A stretch of DNA of 64,000 nucleotides from Streptomyces clavuligerus (lineage in GTDB: Bacteria; Actinomycetota; Actinomycetes; Streptomycetales; Streptomycetaceae). The DNA is taken from assembly GCF_005519465.1 (NCBI RefSeq), contig NZ_CP027858.1:496001-560000 (forward strand). Reading direction: 5' to 3'. The notes below the pieces were generated by a model that made no database searches, had not been told where the DNA came from, and was given only the letters and a program-made list of their open reading frames with translations. Shown here piece by piece: positions 34,714 through 41,926 of this stretch (positions within the stretch are counted from its first letter, which is position 1; every line of letters begins with the position of its first letter). The position numbers and the translations under genes are program-made.

Positions 34714-36789
34714 TCAGGGCCGGGGAGGGCCGATGGCGGTGCTCTCCCCGCCGTTCTCCAGGTGTCCGGCGAGGCGCCGTGTGAAGGCCGGGACGCCGTC
34801 CAGGGTGATGGCGAGGTCGTACCAGCCGTGGGTGGCGTCGGTGTTCCGGTCGAGCACGAGGGGCTTGCCCGGTTCCACCGTGTGGGGTGTGGCGGGGGCG
34901 GGGTCGAGCAGGTCGTCGACCTGGACGGTCAGGGCCTCGGTACCGAGATTGGTCAGGGTGATGGTGAGGGTGTGTGTGACGGCGGGCAGAGAGGTCGTGA
35001 CGGCGAGGGCCGCGTCCTTGCCCTGGTGGGTGCCCGCGAACTCGCGGCGGAACCCGTTGGGGCCGATCACCGTGAAGCGGTATTCGCCGGTGGTGCCGCC
35101 GGGCACGGGGACGCTCTTCGTTCCCTTGGAGACGTCGACGTGCCGGGGCAGGAGGTTCGTGCCGGTGCAGGGGTACACGGTCAGATGGGCGGAGGCCGCG
35201 CCGCTGTTCGCGAGGGTGAGGCCGAGGTCACCTCCGGCTGCCTTGGCGGCGCAGTAGGCGTCGGGCTGGTAGGGCAGGGCGCGGGCCCTGCGGGCTCCGG
35301 CAGGCAGGGGCGGGCGGGTCGCCGTACCGAAGTCGAAGACGCTGCTCAGGTCCCCGGCGACCGTCTTGCGCCAGTTGCTGATCAGGGGCTGCTCGACACC
35401 GGTCCACGCTTCGAGGAAACGGATCTGGGAGGTGTGGTCGAAGACCTGTGAGCACATGTATCCGCCCCGGGTCCACGGCGAGACGACGAGGAAGGGGACC
35501 CGGATGCCCAGACCCAGTGGTCCGTCTGTTTGATCCGGGTTGCCCTTCACGAACTCGTCGGGATGCTCCCCTGCCGGCGGCACGGGCGGCGGCATGTGGT
35601 CGAACAGCCCGTCGTTCTCGTCGTAGCTGATGAGCAGCACCGTGGAGTCCCATACATCGGGGTCGGCGGCGAGGGCGTCGAGGACCTGGTAGACGATCTT
35701 CTGGCCGTCACGGGGCTGAGAGTTGCCGGGGTGCTCGCTGTCCCCGGTCGGCGCGACGATGTACGAGACCCGGGGCAGCTTGCCGGAGAGGACGTCAGCA
35801 CGCAGCTCGCGCACAAAGCCGCGGGTGGTGCTCATGGGGTTGGCGGGCTGGGCTCGGAACAGACCTCGCTCGTACAGCGCTTTGTCGCGAGGGTCCGTGA
35901 GCTGGGCGGCGGCGTCGGCGAGCGCCTTCACCCAGGCGGCCTGGGTGGTGGTGTCTTTCCCGGCGAGGTCGTCGTAGAAGGCGTAGAGGCTCTTGTGCGT
36001 GATGCCTGCCTCGGCTTTTCCGGCCCGGGCCAGGACGTCGCGGTAGACCTTCTTGAACTGGTCGAAGAACTCCAGGTTGTTGTCGTAGAAGTTGTCCCAC
36101 TCCTGGTAGACCTTCCAGCTGACGCCCCCGTCCTGGAGCAGCTCGGCGTAGCTGAACCACCGGGTCTTGCCGTCGGCGGCCAGCTTGTATCCGGGCGCGT
36201 CGCCGGCGTAGTGCTTTTTGTCGTCGGGGTCCTCCAACTCGTGGGCGTGGGCGTCGTTCGCCCGGTAGGCGCTATCGGGCTGTTGGCCGGTGTAGCCGCT
36301 GAAGAGGTAGTTCCGGTTGGAGGTCGTCTCGCTCATGATCGAGCAGTGGTAGGCGTCGCACAGGGTGAACGTCTCGGCCAGTTCCCGGTAGACCGGCACG
36401 CCGGCTCCCGGGTAGTAGCCCATGGTGGCCTCGGTCTTGGCCGGGATCCAGGCGTCGTACCAGCCCTGGTTCCACGCCTGATGTCCGGTTTCCCAGTGGT
36501 GCTCGGTCGCACTGTCCTCGCTGCCGCTGGGGTCGAGGGCGTAAGGGCTTACCACGTCACCGCCGCTGGGCTGGTCCATGACGGTCATGCCTTTGGCGCC
36601 CCGGCGCTCCACGAGGTTCGGATCGTTCAGGCCCCGGGCACCGGGGTAGTCACCGAAGTAGTGGTCGAACGAGCGGTTCTCCTGCATCAGCAGGACCACA
36701 TGCTCGATCGCCTTCAGCCCGCCGGAGCGTGGGGGCCGGGCGAGTGCTTCCCGCACGGAGAGCGGAAGGGCGGAGGGCGGCGTTCTCAT
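34714..36789 (-). CDS. Phosphoesterase-family phospholipase C/acid phosphatase without signal peptide
   Basis: The 691-residue protein is a phosphoesterase of the bacterial phosphocholine-preferring phospholipase C type. It has EHVVLLMQENRSFDHYFG near residue 35, HCSIMSETTSNRNYLFSG, YIVAPTGDSEHPGN, LLISYDENDGLFDHMPPP and VPFLVVSPWTRGGYM, with two C-terminal immunoglobulin-like lipase-C domains (about 500-690). Homologues normally start with a Tat signal peptide. Here the ATG at 36789 opens directly onto the catalytic domain, and the in-frame upstream codons (back to a TGA near 36874) contain no start and no signal-like sequence. It is thus cytosolic, exported otherwise, or 5'-truncated. Confidence 0.87.
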   Translation of the reverse strand: MRTPPSALPLSVREALARPPRSGGLKAIEHVVLLMQENRSFDHYFGDYPGARGLNDPNLVERRGAKGMTVMDQPSGGDVVSPYALDPSGSEDSATEHHWETGHQAWNQGWYDAWIPAKTEATMGYYPGAGVPVYRELAETFTLCDAYHCSIMSETTSNRNYLFSGYTGQQPDSAYRANDAHAHELEDPDDKKHYAGDAPGYKLAADGKTRWFSYAELLQDGGVSWKVYQEWDNFYDNNLEFFDQFKKVYRDVLARAGKAEAGITHKSLYAFYDDLAGKDTTTQAAWVKALADAAAQLTDPRDKALYERGLFRAQPANPMSTTRGFVRELRADVLSGKLPRVSYIVAPTGDSEHPGNSQPRDGQKIVYQVLDALAADPDVWDSTVLLISYDENDGLFDHMPPPVPPAGEHPDEFVKGNPDQTDGPLGLGIRVPFLVVSPWTRGGYMCSQVFDHTSQIRFLEAWTGVEQPLISNWRKTVAGDLSSVFDFGTATRPPLPAGARRARALPYQPDAYCAAKAAGGDLGLTLANSGAASAHLTVYPCTGTNLLPRHVDVSKGTKSVPVPGGTTGEYRFTVIGPNGFRREFAGTHQGKDAALAVTTSLPAVTHTLTITLTNLGTEALTVQVDDLLDPAPATPHTVEPGKPLVLDRNTDATHGWYDLAITLDGVPAFTRRLAGHLENGGESTAIGPPRP

Positions 36790-37079
36790 GGGGATCTTCC
36801 TGGTATGCGTGACGCGGCGGACTCGGGCGGGTTGCCTCGCCTCTGGCGCGGCCCGCGCCGGTGGGGGGGGTGGTCACGTGGCTTTCTGCGGGGCCTCGAC
36901 GGCCCCGGGCGGCTCATACGTCGACGACACGGCCGAAGGTGACGGTGTCCGCGCCCCGGGTGGGGCACGCTGAGTGTCGCAGCCCAGGACGGGCTGCCGT
37001 GGCCACTGATGACCGTGGCGTGTCGCACGTCGCCCGTTCCGCGATCACCCGTGCCGACCTGCCGTGAAATGGAGTTGGT

Positions 37080-37520
37080 ATGACGTACATCAGCGATCTG
37101 ACAGTCCTGGATGGGACCAAGCCGGATGGGTCCGACACGGTACCCCCCACGGGCTATACCAAGATCTGGGTCGACCTCAACAGCGGTGCCCATGGCGATT
37201 ATCTGTACTTCGCCTACGCCACCAGCAGCGACCGGAAGAAGGCCATCACCGACATCCAGTTCTCCGTGGGCGACAAGCCGACGCCGCCGTCCGGATACCA
37301 ACCGATCGACACCGACCTCAACAAGAACACCGGCAAGCACAGAAAAGCCATTTGGGCGCTCTTCACCCGCGATCCGATCGCGGGCGGCCCGCTGACCGGG
37401 CTGCGGGTCCACGCCGGACAGGCCGGGTCCACGCCCCAGCCTCCCTGGTTCAGCATTGACCAGGACCTCAACGAAGGCGCCGACGGGGACTACGTCCGCC
37501 TCCTGTACACGACCTCATAG
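37080..37520 (+). CDS. MABP-like beta-prism protein
   Basis: The 146-residue protein consists of three similar units containing YTKIWVDLNSGAHGDYLYF, YQPIDTDLN plus AIWALFTR, and WFSIDQDLNEGADGDYVRL. A repeated aromatic-x-x-I-x-x-DLN followed by Gly and a Y-rich strand is the signature of the MABP beta-prism found in MVB12 proteins and beside membrane-attack/perforin domains, where it binds membranes. GGAG precedes the ATG. There is no signal peptide. It is divergent from the phospholipase gene across 290 bases that must contain both promoters. A membrane-binding role is inferred. Confidence 0.65.
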   Translation: MTYISDLTVLDGTKPDGSDTVPPTGYTKIWVDLNSGAHGDYLYFAYATSSDRKKAITDIQFSVGDKPTPPSGYQPIDTDLNKNTGKHRKAIWALFTRDPIAGGPLTGLRVHAGQAGSTPQPPWFSIDQDLNEGADGDYVRLLYTTS

Positions 37521-38320
37521 GCAGGGAGCCGACGGCGGGGATTCGGCGGAGCGCACACGGCAGACGCCCCTGCCGCATGTGCGGCGCTCCTGGTGCCACG
37601 TCAGTGCTACCCGGGCGACAACGGGGACCGGACAGGCCCTTCTTCGGCGGAGCGGTCGAAGACCCCCGGCTGCTGATCTCGGGGGCGAGGCCGACAGGCT
37701 CGTCCAGTTGGCCGTACCAGTCGTGCGTGCGTCGGCACTGGCAACCCCCGCACCGTCCTCGGTGTTCTCGGCGAAAACACCGGCAACTCCGGCAACTCCG
37801 GCAGCGTCGACGGCGATGGCGGCACCAACACCTGCACCATCGACCCCGTCTCCACCGGCACCGTCACCAACTGCTGACCACACGGCCCGCCGGACCCGGA
37901 CGGCGAATCCGGCTGACGCGGACCCCGACCGCTGTTGTCGGCGTACACGTGAAGGCCCGTACGCCGACAGGCGGGAAGTGGACGACCTCGGTCAGCCCTG
38001 CCGCCCTCTGGTTCAAAACGCACCAGTACGGCACCTCCGTCTGCGGCCGGCCCGGGTCCCGTACCGGCCCCCGCACCTTCGACCGTCCCGAGGCGATGGC
38101 CCAGGCGCACGCCCTGCCCTGCGAGTCCGGGCCGGGGCCCGCGGGCTTGTCGCTCCATCTCCCGGCACCTTCGGCCACTGGGGGCATACCGGTTGCGGCG
38201 AGTGAGTGATTCACGCGCCTTCGGCGTGTTGATCCACTGTGCGGGGATAGCAACCGCCATGTCGTGCGTGTCTTCAGCGGCACGGGACCGGTCCCCTCAC
38301 ACCAGACCAGGAGTGGCGTC
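37521..38320. other. 800-base interval without a convincing gene
   Basis: Several frames are open but none has both a good start and protein-like composition. One short forward frame reads TVLGVLGENTGNSGNSGSVD and ends TGTVTNC-stop near 37877, which could be the tail of a lost secreted protein. A second, ending near 38209, reads RTPTGGKWTTSVSPAALWF and could be another remnant. A short hairpin, CACGC-loop-GCGTG, lies near 38213-38229. Confidence 0.4.
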
Positions 38321-39451
38321 ATGAACCTTCCCCTTCCCCCGAGCGGATCCGGCGGCCGGCGGCTGCTCGCCGTGGCCTGCGGGGTCGTCGTCCTCTCCGC
38401 GCTCGCGGCCCCGGCGGGCGCGGAGCCCGGGAAGGAGCGGGCGGTGGAACACGGGCATGTCGTGTTCTCGGACGCCGGTACCCATACCTGGACACGGCCG
38501 GAAGGCGTCGAGAATGCCACCGTGTATCTGTGGGGCGGCAGCGCGGGAGGCGCCGGTGGTGGCGGTGGTGGCGGAGGAGGGGGAGGCGCCGGAGGTGGTG
38601 GCGGCGGAGGGGCCGGCGGGGCCGGCGCGGGGGGTGGCGCGGGGGCGTTCGTGGAGTGTCATCTCGGCAGATACCAGCTGCTGACCGTGCCCAGAAACCT
38701 CTCTGTGGTGGTGGGTGGCGCCGGAGCGGGAGGCGCCGGCGGGGCGGCCGGAGCGGGCGGGCCCCTCGGCTCTCTCACCTCGCCCTCCGTCCCGGCGACC
38801 GCGGGAACCGCCGGGACGGGAGGCACCGGCGGCGGGGACTCCCGGTTCATCGCCACGTCCACCGTCTTCGGCCCGAATCCGGCCGATCTGGCCAGGGCCG
38901 GTGGCGGTACGGGCGGCGGGGCTCCCGGAGGCGGCGGGCTGGGGCAGCGCGGAAACAAGGCCGGCACGAACCCCATCGACGACCCCTTCGGCGACACCCT
39001 GGGCGGGGACGGCAGGCCCGGCGCCGGAGGACACGGCGGCACCCCGGGGGGCGGGGGCGACACCTACTGTCTGCCCAAGAACCCTCCCCCGGTCCTCACC
39101 GGCGGCGGCAACGGCACACCCGGCACCGCCGGGGCGGCCGGCGGGACGGGTGAGTTCACCTCGGGCGGCGACGGAGGGGCAGCGGGCACCGCCGGAGCCG
39201 GGGGCACTTCCCCGGCCGTGTCCTCGGTGACGCTCGCGGACGGGACGGTCTTCACCGTCCCGGCCAATGTCCGCGCCGGGGGCGGCCCCGGCGGCTCCGG
39301 CGGCCGTGGCGGTGCCGGCAGCTCCGGCAGCTCCGTCTACCGCAACACCCAGAACGAGCGGACCCTCGTCGCCGCCCGTCCGGGTGTCAACGGCGCCCCC
39401 GGCTCCCACGGCGGCTCCGGCTCCCCGGGGCTGGTGATCGTCTCCTGGTAG
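38321..39451 (+). CDS. Secreted glycine-rich protein
   Basis: The 376-residue protein has a signal peptide (RRLLAVACGVVVLSALAAPA, cleavage near AGA). It then has a short beta domain, VFSDAGTHTWTRPEGVENAT with VYLWGG, typical of the glycine-rich domain seen in phage-tail and surface proteins, followed by long Gly/Ala runs interspersed with Cys (VECHLG, TYCLPK). The C-terminus is SPGLVIVSW, as in other members. AGGAG precedes the ATG. The nucleotide composition is extreme because of Gly codons. It probably forms an extracellular structural or adhesive layer. Confidence 0.8.
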   Translation: MNLPLPPSGSGGRRLLAVACGVVVLSALAAPAGAEPGKERAVEHGHVVFSDAGTHTWTRPEGVENATVYLWGGSAGGAGGGGGGGGGGGAGGGGGGGAGGAGAGGGAGAFVECHLGRYQLLTVPRNLSVVVGGAGAGGAGGAAGAGGPLGSLTSPSVPATAGTAGTGGTGGGDSRFIATSTVFGPNPADLARAGGGTGGGAPGGGGLGQRGNKAGTNPIDDPFGDTLGGDGRPGAGGHGGTPGGGGDTYCLPKNPPPVLTGGGNGTPGTAGAAGGTGEFTSGGDGGAAGTAGAGGTSPAVSSVTLADGTVFTVPANVRAGGGPGGSGGRGGAGSSGSSVYRNTQNERTLVAARPGVNGAPGSHGGSGSPGLVIVSW

Positions 39452-39668
39452 CCCCGCAGGAGTGCCTGGTGTCGGTGCTCTGCGGATACGGCTGTGGCCC
39501 TTCACCGTCCGCCTCACGCCCACCGCTCCACCTGCCCCGTCCCGGGCCCTGGCTCGGGCGGCGCAGCAGGTCGTCGCGTTCCCTGATCAGAGCGCGGGTT
39601 CGGGCGGGATCGCGGCTGGCGCGTGCCGTGGCGAGACGCAGCAGGAGGCTGCGGACTTCCCGGATCAT
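39387..39668 (-). CDS. Possible small hypothetical protein (charged helical N-terminus)
   Basis: A reverse frame from ATG 39668 encodes 93 residues beginning MIREVRSLLLRLATARASRD and LIRERDDLLRR, a plausible Leu/Arg helical segment. The remainder is Arg/Gly/Pro-rich and overlaps the Gly-rich gene end by 65 bases, so the tail may be read-through after decay. Its neighbours resemble small plasmid-type genes. Confidence 0.3.
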   Translation of the reverse strand: MIREVRSLLLRLATARASRDPARTRALIRERDDLLRRPSQGPGRGRWSGGREADGEGPQPYPQSTDTRHSCGATRRRSPAPGSRSRRGSRGRR

Positions 39669-39784
39669 CCTGTGGCGGGGCGGGGCGTGTTCGGGGGTGG
39701 GGGCTTTGGCCAGGGGCGGGCGGGGAGGCGGTCCGGGGAGGGAGTGTGCAGGCCGGTGGGTCCGAGGGTGCAGCCGTCCAGGGG

Positions 39785-39905
39785 ATGCCTCGACCAGGCC
39801 CTGCACATCCGCCTCGACAACCGCCAGACACGGCATGACCTCCGCCATGCCGCACTTCATGCTGACCGGCCTCAGCTCCATCGCCCCCATCCCAAGATCA
39901 CTTGC
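39785..39905 (-). pseudogene. Short DUF91/DUF5655-type fragment
   Basis: The reverse strand encodes MAEVMPCLAVVEADVQGLVE, nearly the same peptide as in the larger pseudogene near 60955-61035 (MTEVMPRLAVVEADVQGFVE). The DNA is also clearly similar over about 110 bases. It is cut off on both sides by unrelated sequence, so it is a displaced fragment. Confidence 0.6.
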
Positions 39906-39913
39906 TGATCGTT

Positions 39914-40046
39914 TCAGAATGAGGTTCGGAGTCGTCGGAGGCAGATAATGCTGCAGGCGAGTTGGAGCAGGCCCAGGTGGAGGTCGGCGCGTCGTTCGTA
40001 GCGGATGCGGAGTCGCTTGAACTGGTGCAGCCAGGGGCGGGCCGCC
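39914..40046 (-). pseudogene. C-terminal fragment of an IS5-family transposase
   Basis: The reverse strand reads RPWLHQFKRLRIRYERRADL then GLLQLACSIICLRRLRTSF-stop, the typical last helix region of Streptomyces IS5-type transposases. Only about 43 codons remain. It is fused in the DNA to the 3' side of a small hypothetical gene, which it truncates. Confidence 0.8.
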
Positions 40047-40319
40047 CTGCGCCGGGCGCGGGGGTGCGGCAGTCGGCTCGTGCCAGGTCAGCCGGATCGC
40101 GACGTCAGGGGGGACGTGGCCCGTCTGGTCGCCGTCGGCGAGGAGGACCAGCGGTCGGCCCGCCTCATCCCGGGCAGCCATCACACCGCTCACGCGGTGA
40201 GCCATCGGAAACAAGGGGTTGACCGCCGGCCGCACGGTCGCCGTCTGGTCCAGGGCGGACAGCCGGCCGATCAGCTCGCCGACCGTCAGCTCCGGCGTAT
40301 CGGGGTTCTGTGGTTCCAC
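40047..40319 (-). pseudogene. Small hypothetical gene truncated by IS5 remnant
   Basis: From a GTG at 40319 (GAAGGA upstream) the frame reads ELTVGELIGRLSALDQTATV, RPAVNPLFPMAHRVSGVMAA and VPPDVAIRLTWHEP. I recognise this as a small conserved Streptomyces protein often found beside DUF317-type genes in plasmid-derived regions. The frame then runs straight into the IS5 fragment, so the native C-terminus is lost. Function unknown. Confidence 0.55.
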
Positions 40320-40428
40320 GGGGTCCTTCTTATGTACGGGAGCCGGAAGGCACCGGAGCGGGGGAGGCATATGCGGCGGGGGAGAACGGACCCTCCCGCT
40401 CCGGAGTGCACGGTGCGGCCGGGTGGGT

Positions 40429-40790
40429 TCACCGGGGGCGGGAAAGTCCCAGGACGGCGGCCACGGCCACCGCGACGACCTGGGCGGGGGTATCGGTATC
40501 GAACGACACGTGGTAGCCGGGGACCTGGGCGGTCCCGGTCACGGCGAGTTTCCAGCCCTCCCCGTCCGTGCCCGGCCGCCCCGTGGGAAACCAGCCGAGG
40601 TACAAACGCCCGTCACTGGAGTTGATGTGGACATCGGCGCGTCGTCCACGAGCAGTTTGAAGTCGGCGTCGGCGAACTGGTCGATCACGAGCATCGGCTG
40701 GCCGGGCCCGAGCTGCCGTGAACGCAGCCGCAGCGCCTCGACGGTGGTGGAGAATCCGGGCGGGGAAAGATCGGCAGTCAACACGATCAC
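40429..40790 (-). pseudogene. DUF317-like small gene with a frameshift
   Basis: The first half, from a GTG at 40790, reads LTADLSPPGFSTTVEALRL and QPMLVIDQFADADFKLLVDD. The second half, in another frame, continues DVHINSSDGRLYLGWFPTG, EGWKLAVTGTAQVPGYHVSF and AQVVAVAVAAVLGL. One base inserted or lost near 40640 separates them. The joined product of about 120 residues resembles DUF317-type proteins of Streptomyces mobile regions. A sequencing error is the alternative. Confidence 0.55.
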
Positions 40791-40975
40791 CTCTCTGACC
40801 TGCTATTTCCCTGCGAGTTGTCCACGTTGGCATGCCCCCGCCCGCGTGCACCAGTCCTTTCGCGGTCTTCCCTGTCTGCCCCCGGCGAATTACTGAAAAT
40901 ATGGACAGAATGCCCCGAATTACATTCGACGGAGAGGGTCGCCCACGGTCCGGACCCCCTCACCGGAGAAGGAAC

Positions 40976-41712
40976 ATGACGCGCAGCACGCACCCGCACC
41001 GGCCCAGCACGCTCACCGACCGCGTCGCGGCCATCGACCGGACCGCCCTCGCTGCGGAACTGGACGAACACGGCAGCGCCCCCGTCGGGCGGCTCCTCAC
41101 CCCCGAGGTGTGCCGTGGGATCGCCGCCCTGTACGGCGACGACGAGCGCTTCCGGGCCACGATCGACATGGCCCGCTACCGCTTCGGTTCCGGCCGGTAT
41201 CGCTATTTCACCCATGAGCTGCCCGCGCCCGTGCGGGAGCTGCGCGAGGCGTTCTACCCGCTGCTGTTGCCGATCGCCCGCGCGTGGGCCGACAAGCTCG
41301 GCCGGGACGCGCCGTGGCCGGACTCGCTGGAGGAGTGGATCGCACGGTGCCACGCGGCCGGACAGGACAAGTCCGCGGAGATCCTGCTGCGTTACGGCCC
41401 AGGGGACTGGAACGCGCTGCACCAGGACGTCTTCGGCGAGCTGGTCTTCCCGCTCCAGGTCGTCGTCGGCCTGGACGCCCCCGGGCGCGACTTCACCGGC
41501 GGCGAGTTCCTGATGACCGAGCAGCGGCCGCGTGCCCAGTCCCGTAGGCGTCCACCACCCTGGAGCAGGGGCACGCGCTGGTCTTCACCACCTGGGACCG
41601 GCCCGTCGCCTCCCGGCGCGGCTGGTCCGCGGGGCCCATGCGGCACGGAGTGAGCACGGTCCGCTCCGGCGCCCGGCACACGCTCGGCCTCGTCTTCCAC
41701 GACGCGAAATGA
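40976..41712 (+). pseudogene. 2-oxoglutarate/Fe(II) oxygenase gene (PF09859-type) with a late frameshift
   Basis: From ATG 40976 (GGAGAAGGA upstream) the frame encodes LTPEVCRGIAALYGDDERF, ARYRFGSGRYRYFTHELP, the metal HxD in NALHQDVFGELVFPLQVV and GGEFLMTEQRPRAQSR. It then loses sense near 41544. A +1-shifted frame continues ALVFTTWDRPVASRRGW, MRHGVSTVRSGARHTLGLVF and HDAK-stop at 41710-41712, the proper family C-terminus with the distal His and Arg. One indel therefore separates an otherwise complete gene. It may be recent inactivation or an assembly error. Confidence 0.8.
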
Positions 41713-41926
41713 CCGGCCGCCATGGGCGGGACGCGTCCTCGCGGGCTGCGGCCCGCGAGCCGTCTGACGGCCCGGAGCCCCGACGCATGGGTGCCGGCGG
41801 GGCCCCGCTGGGCGTCGCGCAGCCGGTGCGGCGTCTCGCCCACTCCACCGCGTACGGAACCGCCTGGGGCGTCCGGCACGACGGGTTCATACGCCTGCCG
41901 GGAACACCCTCACCGGCCGCCCGGAG

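Noticed and set aside
38297..39523. Reverse frame opposite the glycine-rich gene
   Set aside because: It arises from the Gly-codon repeats read backwards; the forward frame has a ribosome-binding site and signal peptide.
39452..40436. One continuous 327-residue reverse gene
   Set aside because: The frame is open by chance through four unrelated fragments (small hypothetical protein, IS5 tail out of its own frame, DUF91 piece, charged helix), so it is not one protein.
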